This document shows positions 1-4,798 of a stretch of DNA of 6,817 nucleotides, one piece after another. Made by a program: the position numbers and the translations under genes. Under the pieces are notes generated by a model. That model saw nothing but the letters and a program-made list of their open reading frames with translations, was not told the origin of the DNA and made no database searches. Origin of the DNA: Candidatus Woesearchaeota archaeon (GTDB taxonomy: Archaea > Nanobdellota > Nanobdellia > Woesearchaeales > WJKV01); assembly GCA_019322855.1 (NCBI GenBank), contig JAHWIA010000042.1, positions 1 to 6,817 on the forward strand, written 5' to 3'. Each line of letters begins with the position of its first letter. Position 1 is the first letter of the stretch.

Positions 1-301
1 CCTCTTCCTTTACCCCTCTTCTCTTCTTTAGTTCTGCATGTTTGAGTTCAGGGACCTCTCCGTCATACACAAACGCCATCTTCATGCCCAAGGACATGAA
101 TTTCGTGGTCCTGTTGAATAATCCTGTCAGATGGGATGTAACTCTGCCCTTGCTGTCCATCAACGGCGTGCCGTCTGCCTGCCTTATGGTTGTCAAGAAT
201 TGGTATAGAATATTATGAGCATCGACCATTAATTTCTTATTCTTTAGCTCTGCAAATTCTATTGCATGAGAAATCAATAGATCTGTTATTGCGCACCCCA
301 T
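1..301 (-). CDS. fen: Flap endonuclease 1 (FEN1), N-terminal part, truncated by window edge
   Basis: FEN1 is the structure-specific nuclease that removes 5' flaps during Okazaki-fragment maturation and base excision repair, normally bound to the PCNA clamp. One hundred residues are visible, beginning MGCAITDLLI, and they follow the archaeal FEN1 N-terminal domain closely: the metal-binding Asp27 in LMVDAHN, the block YQFLTTIRQADGTPLMDSKG, the SHLTGLFNRT helix, and Asp80 in FVYDGEVPELK. Positions 27 and 80 are the usual FEN1 catalytic positions, so the start at 301 is well supported. The start lies 4 bases after the stop of the upstream minus-strand gene, with no Shine-Dalgarno and only a poor A-rich TATA candidate. 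It is therefore probably co-transcribed with that gene. The internal domain and PCNA-binding tail lie outside the window. Confidence 0.95.
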   Translation of the reverse strand, partial: MGCAITDLLISHAIEFAELKNKKLMVDAHNILYQFLTTIRQADGTPLMDSKGRVTSHLTGLFNRTTKFMSLGMKMAFVYDGEVPELKHAELKKRRGVKEE

Positions 302-305
302 TTTT

Positions 306-1361
306 TTATTCGAGTTTTTTTACAATCAATTGTTTGAACTCTTTGCCTACCATCTCCATTGCCTTTTTTGTGATTTCTCCTGGCGTTAGGTATAAAGTAG
401 GCATATTTCTTGATTGGCCTTTGATATAGGCTGTACTTAGATCACCATCATTACTCCTTTTTTTACTTTTCGCTTTTGCAAAATATTCTACCTCTCCTAT
501 GATAGAAGGCACCAAAAGCTTCAGTTCAATCTCTTTGTTCTTTCTTATGATGTCAAAATCCAGTATCTTGATTTTCTTTTCATCGCAGAACGCTTTAATC
601 TTGCTGAAGAATTCGTCATCAATATCTTCAATATTTGTCTTGAACTCTTCTATCTCTTTTTGTTTCTCAGGCACCTGTTTAGCAGGCTTTTCTTTTTTGA
701 CTGTTGCCTTCTTTGGTTTTGCTTTAGGCTTGGCTTTTGCCTTTGGTTTAGATTTTTCCTCAACCTCAACAGCAGCAGGTTGCGGTTCTGGTTTGGGTTC
801 AGGAACAGGCTCTGGTTTGACAGTAACCTGGGCAGGTTCTGGAACAGCTTGTGCAGCTGGCTGTGGCGCTGGCTGCGGAGCAGGTTGCACTATTGGTTTT
901 TGTTGAACTACAGGTTGTTCTGCAGGTTTCTGTTCTGCCATTATGATTTCTTTTATCAAGGCTATTGCTTCCTGATCAGGTACAAGGAAGTATTTCCAGA
1001 ATAATTCTGTCTTGTTGACTTTCAAAGGAATTGCAAAATCCTTGATATTCCTCATTGCAACCTGAAACAAGGGATTAAGTTCCTTATCCCTCAAAATTTT
1101 ATGTTCTTTTAGATAATCATGAGCTCGTCTGTCTTTCTCATTCAGATATTCAACCAGCCTGACCAATTTTTCTTCCTGACCAAGAATGTAATACAAAGGA
1201 CTGCCTCCTATCTTTGCATGAGACAGCTTCATCTTTTTCTGGTCCACTATCTCTGAAAGATGCGCTGCTGTAAATAATGAATCAAGGCCCAGATCCTTGC
1301 TGATCTCTCTTGGAAGGACTGGTCCTTTTAATTTCACCAGATTTATGATTTTATCTTGCAT
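306..1361 (-). CDS. Winged-helix-like / long linker / Mrr-like (PD-(D/E)XK-fold) protein, hypothetical
   Basis: This 351-residue protein is not a named family that I can identify with certainty. Residues 1-65 look like a winged-helix DNA-binding domain: a short-helix pattern with PREISKDLGLDSLFTAAHLSEIV, then a wing-like GGSPLYYI. Residues 66-143 are helical and may extend this domain. Residues 145-240 form a low-complexity linker, first Pro/Ala/Gln-rich (PAPQPAPQPAAQ), then Lys/Pro/Ala-rich (KAKAKPKAKPKKA). Residues 245-351 resemble the end of Mrr-type nuclease domains, with strand EIELKLLVP, strand VEYFAKAKSK and then LYLTPGEITKKAMEM, which parallels the Mrr 'lvTtg.ft..A' block. The usual Asp and the (E/Q)xK triad are not clear: KAK (296-298) stands where Q/ExK is expected. 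It could be a divergent nuclease or a DNA-binding relic. A TATA box at -25 supports the ATG at 1361, and fen follows directly. Domain calls are by eye. Confidence 0.85.
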   Translation of the reverse strand: MQDKIINLVKLKGPVLPREISKDLGLDSLFTAAHLSEIVDQKKMKLSHAKIGGSPLYYILGQEEKLVRLVEYLNEKDRRAHDYLKEHKILRDKELNPLFQVAMRNIKDFAIPLKVNKTELFWKYFLVPDQEAIALIKEIIMAEQKPAEQPVVQQKPIVQPAPQPAPQPAAQAVPEPAQVTVKPEPVPEPKPEPQPAAVEVEEKSKPKAKAKPKAKPKKATVKKEKPAKQVPEKQKEIEEFKTNIEDIDDEFFSKIKAFCDEKKIKILDFDIIRKNKEIELKLLVPSIIGEVEYFAKAKSKKRSNDGDLSTAYIKGQSRNMPTLYLTPGEITKKAMEMVGKEFKQLIVKKLE

Positions 1362-1380
1362 AATCTTTAAGATAAGAAAC

Positions 1381-1390
1381 TAATATTTAT
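1381..1390 (-). promoter_or_regulatory. TATA box for the winged-helix/Mrr-like gene
   Basis: On the minus strand the sequence ATAAATATTA is centred about 25 bases before the ATG at 1361 and is preceded by a purine-rich GGG. This is the spacing of an archaeal TATA box serving a leaderless transcript that starts at or next to the initiation codon. It directly follows the endA stop codon, so the gene can be transcribed independently of endA, although read-through is also possible. Confidence 0.6.
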
Positions 1391-1393
1391 CCC

Positions 1394-2026
1394 TTATGGT
1401 CTGAGCCATCTGATTTCATAGTATGTCACATCGTTCTCACGATCGACCACAGCAATCAGCAATCTTTTCTTTGTACTGTTCGCCACTCTTGTTTTTGCAG
1501 AGAAATCATACCATGTGAAGCCCTGGCTCTCAGATACTGAAAATACTAACCATTTAGCATGATCTTCTCCTGGCTTGACACCTCTGTCATAGACCCTGAA
1601 ATCTGCTCCGAATTTCAAAGCAGTCTGTACAATATAACCTCTGGTTCTCAGATCCTTGAAGACGCAGTATCTCGTCCATAATTGAGGCTCTAGTTCTTCT
1701 GCTAGTTTAAGCAATTTGTCAAAAGTAAGCTTTTTTCTGCCTTCTTTTACCTGGATCTTTCCTTTTTCCAGCAAGAACAAGGCTTCTATAAAACTGAATT
1801 GAAGCTCGCCGTTTCCAAGCAATGTGCCGAACCTGCTTTGATTGTACAGATTTCTGCTGGCATCGCTTTTTTCAGCAACAACCCTATCTTTGAAGAATAC
1901 AGCATTGATTAGTTCCTTTTTAGAAGCAGAGCTAACAGACTTGGCAGACCCAGATCCTGCGGTTTTCTTCTTTACAGTCTTTGTCTTCTTAATGGTTTTC
2001 TTCACAGATTTTCTTTTAGCCATCAT
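1394..2026 (-). CDS. endA: tRNA-splicing endonuclease EndA
   Basis: EndA cuts introns out of precursor tRNAs (and rRNA) at bulge-helix-bulge sites, leaving 2',3'-cyclic phosphate and 5'-OH ends. From the chosen start the protein is 210 residues. About 36 Lys/Ser/Thr-rich residues precede a core of about 174. The catalytic domain is clear: RTRGYIVQTALKFGADFRVY, then DHAKWLV, then STKKRLLIAVVD. Tyr146, His156 and Lys187 have the same spacing (10 and 31) as the known catalytic triad of Methanocaldococcus EndA. The single-core length suits the homotetrameric (alpha4) class. An ATG at 2047 would add seven residues (MGLAKNK), but a TATATAAA box covers that ATG itself. Its position predicts a start of transcription near 2024, favouring the tandem ATGs at 2026/2023. 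The basic tail could bind RNA. Confidence 0.96.
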   Translation of the reverse strand: MMAKRKSVKKTIKKTKTVKKKTAGSGSAKSVSSASKKELINAVFFKDRVVAEKSDASRNLYNQSRFGTLLGNGELQFSFIEALFLLEKGKIQVKEGRKKLTFDKLLKLAEELEPQLWTRYCVFKDLRTRGYIVQTALKFGADFRVYDRGVKPGEDHAKWLVFSVSESQGFTWYDFSAKTRVANSTKKRLLIAVVDRENDVTYYEIRWLRP

Positions 2027-2046
2027 CTTATTTTTAGCGAGCCCCA

Positions 2047-2054
2047 TTTATATA
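2047..2054 (-). promoter_or_regulatory. Proximal TATA box for endA
   Basis: The minus strand reads TATATAAA, preceded by GGAAAAC, a good purine-rich BRE. Its centre lies about 24.5 and 27.5 bases from the ATGs at 2026 and 2023, predicting a leaderless endA mRNA. The box overlaps the first base of the farther ATG at 2047, which argues against that start being used from this promoter. Confidence 0.6.
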
Positions 2055-2080
2055 GTTTTCCTTAAATTCGTGTGAGAAGC

Positions 2081-2088
2081 TTTATATA
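2081..2088 (+). promoter_or_regulatory. TATA box for the mini-ORF/TRAM transcript, possibly bidirectional
   Basis: TTTATATA is preceded by purine-rich GAGAAGC. Its centre is about 26 bases before an ATG at 2111, so the transcript should begin at or very near that ATG. Read on the other strand, the same bases are TATATAAA and could start a longer endA transcript near 2058. That transcript would have a leader of about 11 bases to the ATG at 2047. The plus-strand direction has the better BRE. Confidence 0.6.
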
Positions 2089-2110
2089 TTACTAATTCTA
2101 TTTAGCTGGT

Positions 2111-2146
2111 ATGCAGCAAGTCTGCAAAAAATCTGAGGTAAAGTAA
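2111..2146 (+). CDS. Leaderless mini-ORF upstream of the TRAM gene (MQQVCKKSEVK)
   Basis: This is an 11-codon reading frame whose ATG stands exactly where transcription should start from the TATA box at 2081-2088. It ends with TAA two bases before the TRAM ATG. The TRAM Shine-Dalgarno (GAGGT, 2135-2139) lies within its last codons (TCT GAG GTA AAG). A ribosome translating it from the leaderless end would therefore stop next to the TRAM start, so reinitiation or coupling is possible. What is seen is only position and frame. Whether it is translated is inference, and a chance ATG in a short leader is the alternative. Confidence 0.35.
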   Translation: MQQVCKKSEVK

Positions 2147-2148
2147 AT

Positions 2149-2532
2149 ATGAGGAAAAAAATGTTGCGTCCTCCTGTAAATGTTGGGGATGTTATAGAAG
2201 TTAAAATAGAAGCTGTCGGCGAAAAAGGCGACGGCATAGGTAAAATAAAGGGCTTTGTATTGTTTGTCCCTGGTGCAAAAGAAGGAGAAACATGCAAAGT
2301 AAGAGTGAACAAGATGCTGAAGAAGGTCGGTTTTGCAGATAAGGTTTCTGAATCAGAGCCTGTCACTGTTGAGACGCCTAAGGAAGAAGCAGTCATGCCT
2401 CCTCCTCCGCCACCACCGCCAGAAGCAGAAGCTACAGAAGACTTTGGTGAAGAAGAGGAAGCTCCGCAGGAACCTGAAGAGCAACCTGCAGAAGAACCGC
2501 AGGAAGAGCAAGAAGAAAAACCTGCTGAATAA
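2149..2532 (+). CDS. TRAM-domain protein with polyproline and acidic C-terminal tail
   Basis: TRAM domains are small beta-barrel RNA-binding modules found in archaeal RNA-chaperone-like proteins and in tRNA-modifying enzymes. Here residues 10-67 match the fold's typical wording: VNVGDVIEVKIEAVGEKGDG, then GFVLFVPGAKEGETCKVRV, then VGFADKV. The rest (about 70-127) is a disordered tail with eight consecutive prolines (residues 84-91) followed by a Glu/Pro-rich stretch, so the tail is strongly acidic. Stand-alone archaeal TRAM proteins are usually around 60-90 residues, so the tail is an addition. The start has GAGGT nine bases upstream, one of the few true Shine-Dalgarno sites in this window. 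Its neighbours suggest an RNA or translation role, but the exact function is unknown. Confidence 0.93.
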   Translation: MRKKMLRPPVNVGDVIEVKIEAVGEKGDGIGKIKGFVLFVPGAKEGETCKVRVNKMLKKVGFADKVSESEPVTVETPKEEAVMPPPPPPPPEAEATEDFGEEEEAPQEPEEQPAEEPQEEQEEKPAE

Positions 2533-2550
2533 GACTGCTGAACCAAAAAA

Positions 2551-2558
2551 TAAATATA
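2551..2558 (+). promoter_or_regulatory. TATA box for thpR
   Basis: TAAATATA, preceded by an A-rich element, is centred about 30 bases before the thpR ATG at 2585. It predicts a transcript starting about 2580 with at most a few leader bases. There is no Shine-Dalgarno before the ATG (CTTTTGAAAATG), which agrees with near-leaderless expression. Confidence 0.55.
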
Positions 2559-2559
2559 C

Positions 2560-2580
2560 TTCTTCTTTTTATTTTCTTTT
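2560..2580 (+). terminator. Oligo-T tract after the TRAM gene
   Basis: A pyrimidine tract containing runs of five, four and four T residues follows the TRAM stop by about 27 bases. Archaeal RNA polymerase terminates at such oligo-T runs without needing a hairpin. The tract lies between the thpR TATA box and its start codon, so it could end TRAM transcripts without affecting thpR initiation. Confidence 0.4.
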
Positions 2581-2584
2581 GAAA

Positions 2585-3106
2585 ATGCGATTATTCATTG
2601 CGATAGACATTCCAGAAGACGCAGAACAAGAATTAAAAAAAGCACAGAAAGTATTAGAGCAGAAAGGTATTAGATGTCCTGACAAGCTGCACATGACCTT
2701 GAAATTCTTAGGAGGGGTTTCTGAAGACAATCTAAAAAAAATCACATCCAATCTGGAAGAAATTCATTTTCCAAGATTCAAGCTTTCTCTTGACAGATTA
2801 GACACTATCAATCCAAATTACATAAGGGTGATACATGCGAACGTAACTCCGTTGACAGAACTTCTGAAATTAGAAGGGCTCATAGATAAGGCAACAGACA
2901 TTGTCAAGAGGGATCATCAATTCAAGCCCCATATTACTATTGCAAGGATCAAGTTCATAGAGGATAAAGTAAAACTTTTAGACAAAATAAAACAGATCAA
3001 ACTCGCTCCGATAGAGTTTGAAGTCAAAAATTTCCATCTTCTGAAAAGCACGCTGACAAAAGAAGGTCCCATACATGAAATAGTAAAGACCTTCGAGCTT
3101 GAGTGA
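2585..3106 (+). CDS. thpR: RNA 2',3'-cyclic phosphodiesterase (ThpR, 2'-5' RNA ligase family)
   Basis: ThpR belongs to the 2H phosphoesterase superfamily. It hydrolyses RNA 2',3'-cyclic phosphates to 2'-phosphates and was first named for 2'-5' ligation of tRNA halves. The 173-residue length is normal for the family. It starts with the typical MRLFIAIDIP strand. The two catalytic HxT motifs are intact: HMTLKFLG (His36, Thr38) and HITIAR (His116, Thr118), and a family-typical FHLLKSTL segment follows at about 150-157. The open frame continues upstream, but the ATG at 2585 matches the family N-terminus and has a TATA box at about -30. The substrate type (cyclic phosphate RNA ends) is of the kind EndA makes, and endA is nearby on the other strand. 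A functional link is plausible but not shown. Confidence 0.95.
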   Translation: MRLFIAIDIPEDAEQELKKAQKVLEQKGIRCPDKLHMTLKFLGGVSEDNLKKITSNLEEIHFPRFKLSLDRLDTINPNYIRVIHANVTPLTELLKLEGLIDKATDIVKRDHQFKPHITIARIKFIEDKVKLLDKIKQIKLAPIEFEVKNFHLLKSTLTKEGPIHEIVKTFELE

Positions 3107-3125
3107 GCACGAATTCTCCGAAAAC

Positions 3126-3133
3126 TTTATAAA
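3126..3133 (+). promoter_or_regulatory. rps2: TATA box for the rps2 transcript
   Basis: TTTATAAA, preceded by CGAAAAC (good BRE character), is centred at about 3129.5, predicting transcription from about 3155-3156. That leaves a leader of roughly 135 bases before the rps2 ATG, unlike the leaderless genes around it. Confidence 0.6.
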
Positions 3134-3234
3134 AGGAAGTAAGAATCTGTTCATATAACCAAAAACCAACGTTTGCCAGACGTCAGCCCATTAGGGAGTC
3201 TGGCTGGCAAACATTATCTGCTGAGGTAATAAAT

Positions 3235-3258
3235 ATGCAGGGAGACTTGAATTTCTGA
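3235..3258 (+). CDS. Seven-codon mini-ORF in the rps2 leader (MQGDLNF)
   Basis: ATG CAG GGA GAC TTG AAT TTC TGA is preceded by GAGGT at 3223-3227 with 7 bases of spacing, as good a ribosome binding site as those of the real genes. It lies inside the candidate leader fold, and its stop codon falls in the loop of the ACTTGA/TCAAGT stem. Translation of it would disturb the fold, so it could be a leader peptide. A chance match is possible, since the frame is very short. Confidence 0.3.
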   Translation: MQGDLNF

Positions 3259-3279
3259 TCAAGTTCTAAGTTTTTGGTT

Positions 3280-3284
3280 GGAGG
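3280..3284 (+). promoter_or_regulatory. rps2: Shine-Dalgarno site that fixes the rps2 start
   Basis: GGAGG lies five bases before the ATG at 3290. A TTG at 3278 in the same frame would overlap this site, so it is not a credible start. The site directly abuts the 3' strand of the long-range leader stem. Confidence 0.75.
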
Positions 3285-3289
3285 AAAAA

Positions 3290-3877
3290 ATGACAGAAGA
3301 ATCGTTTTTAGTACCCTCTGACACGTACTTCAAGGCAGGGGTGCACATAGGAACCAAATTCAGGACAAAGTACATGGCACAGTTCATCTATAAAACAAGA
3401 ACAGATGGTTTGTCTGTATTGAACGTGCAACAGATAGACAAAAGAATAAGATTGGTTGCAAAATTTCTGGCACAATATTCTCCAGAAGACATAATCATCG
3501 TTAGCAGAAGGGAAAATGGCTGGAGACCAGTAAAGATGTTTGGAAAACACACAGGCATTTCAGTTTTTGCAGGAAGATATCAGCCAGGCATCTTGACAAA
3601 TCCTAAACTGGAGAATTTCAGAGAAGCAAAAGTTATGCTGGTCACAGATCCTTGGCCAGATAGGAATGCTGTAAAGGACGGAATCCGGGCAGGATGCGTA
3701 ATGATAGGTTTGTGCGATACAAATAATGAAGCAAACAATCTCGACTTGATTCTGCCTTGCAATAACAAAGGACGGCAGAGTCTGGGCCTGATATTCTATT
3801 TGCTAGCGAACGAATACATGAAAGCTAGAGGTCTTAAAGAAATAGAGGCTAAGCCTGAAGATTTCAGTGCAGATTAA
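3290..3877 (+). CDS. rps2: Small-subunit ribosomal protein uS2 (archaeal S2)
   Basis: This is an essential 30S protein at the head/body junction of the small subunit. The 195-residue sequence follows archaeal/eukaryotic (SA/p40-like) uS2: YFKAGVHIGTKFRTKYM near the start, DGLSVLNVQQIDKRIRLVAKFLA, IIIVSRRENG, AGRYQPGILTNPKLENF, VMLVTDPWPDRNAVKDGIRAG, LCDTNNEANNLDLILPCNNKGRQSLGLIFYLLANEYM. Length is normal, and there is no bacterial-type coiled-coil insertion. In many archaea rps2 sits in an rpl18e-rpl13-rps9-rpoN-rpoK-eno cluster. Here it stands apart with its own promoter and a long leader. The next gene, radB, converges on it with only 3 bases between the stop codons. Confidence 0.97.
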   Translation: MTEESFLVPSDTYFKAGVHIGTKFRTKYMAQFIYKTRTDGLSVLNVQQIDKRIRLVAKFLAQYSPEDIIIVSRRENGWRPVKMFGKHTGISVFAGRYQPGILTNPKLENFREAKVMLVTDPWPDRNAVKDGIRAGCVMIGLCDTNNEANNLDLILPCNNKGRQSLGLIFYLLANEYMKARGLKEIEAKPEDFSAD

Positions 3878-3880
3878 GCA

Positions 3881-4576
3881 TTAGAACAAGCGAAAACCTT
3901 TTCCTTCTTTTGTTTTTGTTATTCCTTTTTCAATTATCTTGAACAAGACTTCTTTTTCTTCTGCCATGTTACGATGCTTTTTTAAAATGGCCCGTCTGTT
4001 TCCTTCTGGTGTTTTTTGCAGTTCTATAAGACATTTGCTTCCATATTTCAGAAGATCTCCTCCTACCATGTGAATCTTGTCTTTTTCCTGAAAATCAGCA
4101 TAAACCTGGTTCGTAAGAAGAACAGGGATGTTCTTCTTCCTGCTGATCTCTGCCAGCATTGCGATCTGTCTGCCCAGGATCCTGTTAGTTTCAAACACTT
4201 CATCAGTAGTTCCTAGTTCAAGTCTGTAGAGCATGGATATCGTGTCTATAACAATTAGACCTATCTTACTGCTTATCATATCTCGTATTTTTCGTAAAGC
4301 CTTTTCCTGCTCTTCAAAATTCGTTGGTTTAAAGATCAGAATATTTTTCAGGACTTTTTCATACTCATTAGTTAATTGCTTTAATCTCTCAATAGAAAAT
4401 CCTCCTTCTGTATCAATATAGATGACTTTCTTGTTCTTTGCAATCTTAATGGCGCACAATAAACTAAGATTTGTTTTTCCGCTTCCAGCAGGCCCATAGA
4501 TAGTGGTCACTATGTCTGTATCATATCCTCCTATAAAATCATCAAGTAATTCGCTTCCAGTGCTAATCTTGTTCAT
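3881..4576 (-). CDS. radB: RadB, archaeal RecA-family recombinase paralogue
   Basis: RadB is the short archaeal RecA/Rad51 paralogue that assists RadA in recombination. It consists of the ATPase core without the N-terminal helix-hairpin-helix domain. The 231 residues are of normal length and begin MNKISTGSELLDDFIGGY. Walker A is GPAGSGKTN (28-36), the VIYIDTEGG strand is at 51-59, Walker B is IGLIVIDTIS (105-114, Asp111), and LLTNQVYAD is at 153-161, followed by the GGDLLKYGSKCLIEL block. An earlier in-frame ATG at 4660 would add 28 residues with no family counterpart. TTTTTAAAA, centred 26 bases before the ATG at 4576, lies inside that extension, so 4576 is the likely leaderless start. It is convergent with rps2. 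Confidence 0.95.
   Translation of the reverse strand: MNKISTGSELLDDFIGGYDTDIVTTIYGPAGSGKTNLSLLCAIKIAKNKKVIYIDTEGGFSIERLKQLTNEYEKVLKNILIFKPTNFEEQEKALRKIRDMISSKIGLIVIDTISMLYRLELGTTDEVFETNRILGRQIAMLAEISRKKNIPVLLTNQVYADFQEKDKIHMVGGDLLKYGSKCLIELQKTPEGNRRAILKKHRNMAEEKEVLFKIIEKGITKTKEGKGFRLF
3896..3932 (+). terminator. T-rich tract downstream of rps2
   Basis: Starting about 19 bases after the rps2 stop, the plus strand carries repeated runs of four to five T residues (CCTTTTCC, CTTTTGTTTTTG, CCTTTTT). It is a plausible oligo-T terminator for rps2. The tract lies in the 3' end of radB, where it encodes lysine-rich codons, so its composition may simply reflect that coding. Confidence 0.35.
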
Positions 4577-4597
4577 ATTAGTAGAGATACAATCTGA

Positions 4598-4606
4598 TTT
4601 TAAAAA
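4598..4606 (-). promoter_or_regulatory. radB: TATA box for radB
   Basis: On the minus strand TTTTTAAAA spans -30 to -22 relative to the ATG at 4576, ideal spacing for a leaderless archaeal transcript. There is no Shine-Dalgarno before the ATG (CTCTACTAATATG). Confidence 0.6.
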
Positions 4607-4764
4607 CATTTTCTTTCTACTTTTAAAGCCAAAAATATAGTATTCTTTGTAATTGTCCATGAGAAATTATGTGGTGATAATGCTTTAAATTCATTTTCTC
4701 TTATAATTTGATAAATTTCCAAAATTCTGTATTTTCCTCTATAAATAGTATAAAAATAGCGAAA

Positions 4765-4773
4765 TTTTAAATA
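4765..4773 (+). promoter_or_regulatory. TATA box for the STT3-like membrane operon
   Basis: TTTTAAATA, preceded by AGCGAAA (good BRE), is centred about 30 bases before the ATG at 4799 and predicts a leader of only a few bases. The remainder of the gap from 4577 to 4764 is AT-rich and holds only weak frames. I see no gene or structured RNA there apart from the radB promoter. Confidence 0.6.
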
Positions 4774-4798
4774 CCCTTGTCTCATCCAAATCCATATA

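Larger units (their letters stand above)
3156..3284 (+). promoter_or_regulatory. Structured 5' leader of rps2, candidate regulatory RNA
   Basis: Several complementary segments are visible. (1) AACCAAAAAC at 3157-3166 pairs perfectly with GTTTTTGGTT at 3270-3279, closing the whole leader; it starts at the predicted transcription start and ends directly before the GGAGG of rps2. (2) GTTTGCCAGAC at 3171-3181 pairs with 3198-3212, giving 11 bp with a 4-base bulge, and CCC/GGG closes an ATTA loop at 3187-3196. (3) CTGC/GCAG flank 3219-3240. (4) ACTTGA at 3245-3250 pairs with TCAAGT at 3259-3264. Alternative pairings exist: CAGCC 3184-3188 with GGCTG 3202-3206, and CCAAC 3166-3170 with GTTGG 3277-3281, which would cover the first bases of the Shine-Dalgarno. 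Autoregulation by uS2 would be a natural hypothesis, as many ribosomal proteins control their own mRNA. I do not recognise the fold as a known RNA family. Confidence 0.55.

Noticed and set aside
659..929. Tandem DNA repeats suggested by PAPQPAPQP and KAKPKAKPK
   Set aside because: The similarity is at amino-acid level in a low-complexity linker; the bases vary and no regular DNA repeat unit is kept.
499..1004. Plus-strand frames opposite the Mrr-like gene's linker
   Set aside because: Gly/Cys- and Phe/Leu-rich shadows of the low-complexity Pro/Ala/Lys linker.
2082..2546. Minus-strand frame rich in Gly/Ser opposite the TRAM gene
   Set aside because: It is a composition artefact of the Glu/Pro-rich TRAM coding strand, with no domain and no promoter.
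2333..2584. Upstream extension of the thpR frame overlapping the TRAM gene
   Set aside because: The extension is Lys/Arg-rich shadow coding of the TRAM acidic tail; the 2H phosphoesterase N-terminus begins at 2585 with its own TATA box.
3156..3284. The rps2 leader as a box C/D or H/ACA guide RNA or a tRNA
   Set aside because: CTGA occurs (3221-3224, 3255-3258) but no RTGATGA C box. The main hairpin is too short for an archaeal H/ACA unit and I see no clear kink-turn. There is no cloverleaf or CCA-type acceptor pattern.
3278..3292. TTG start for rps2 adding four residues (MEEK)
   Set aside because: It overlaps the Shine-Dalgarno GGAGG, which is placed correctly for the ATG at 3290.
4577..4660. 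28-residue N-terminal extension of RadB
   Set aside because: It has no resemblance to RadB N-termini and contains the best TATA box, so it is likely not translated.
4600..4785. 61-codon minus-strand frame between radB and the STT3-like gene
   Set aside because: AT-rich sequence with no recognisable motif; it covers the promoter of the plus-strand operon and the radB promoter.
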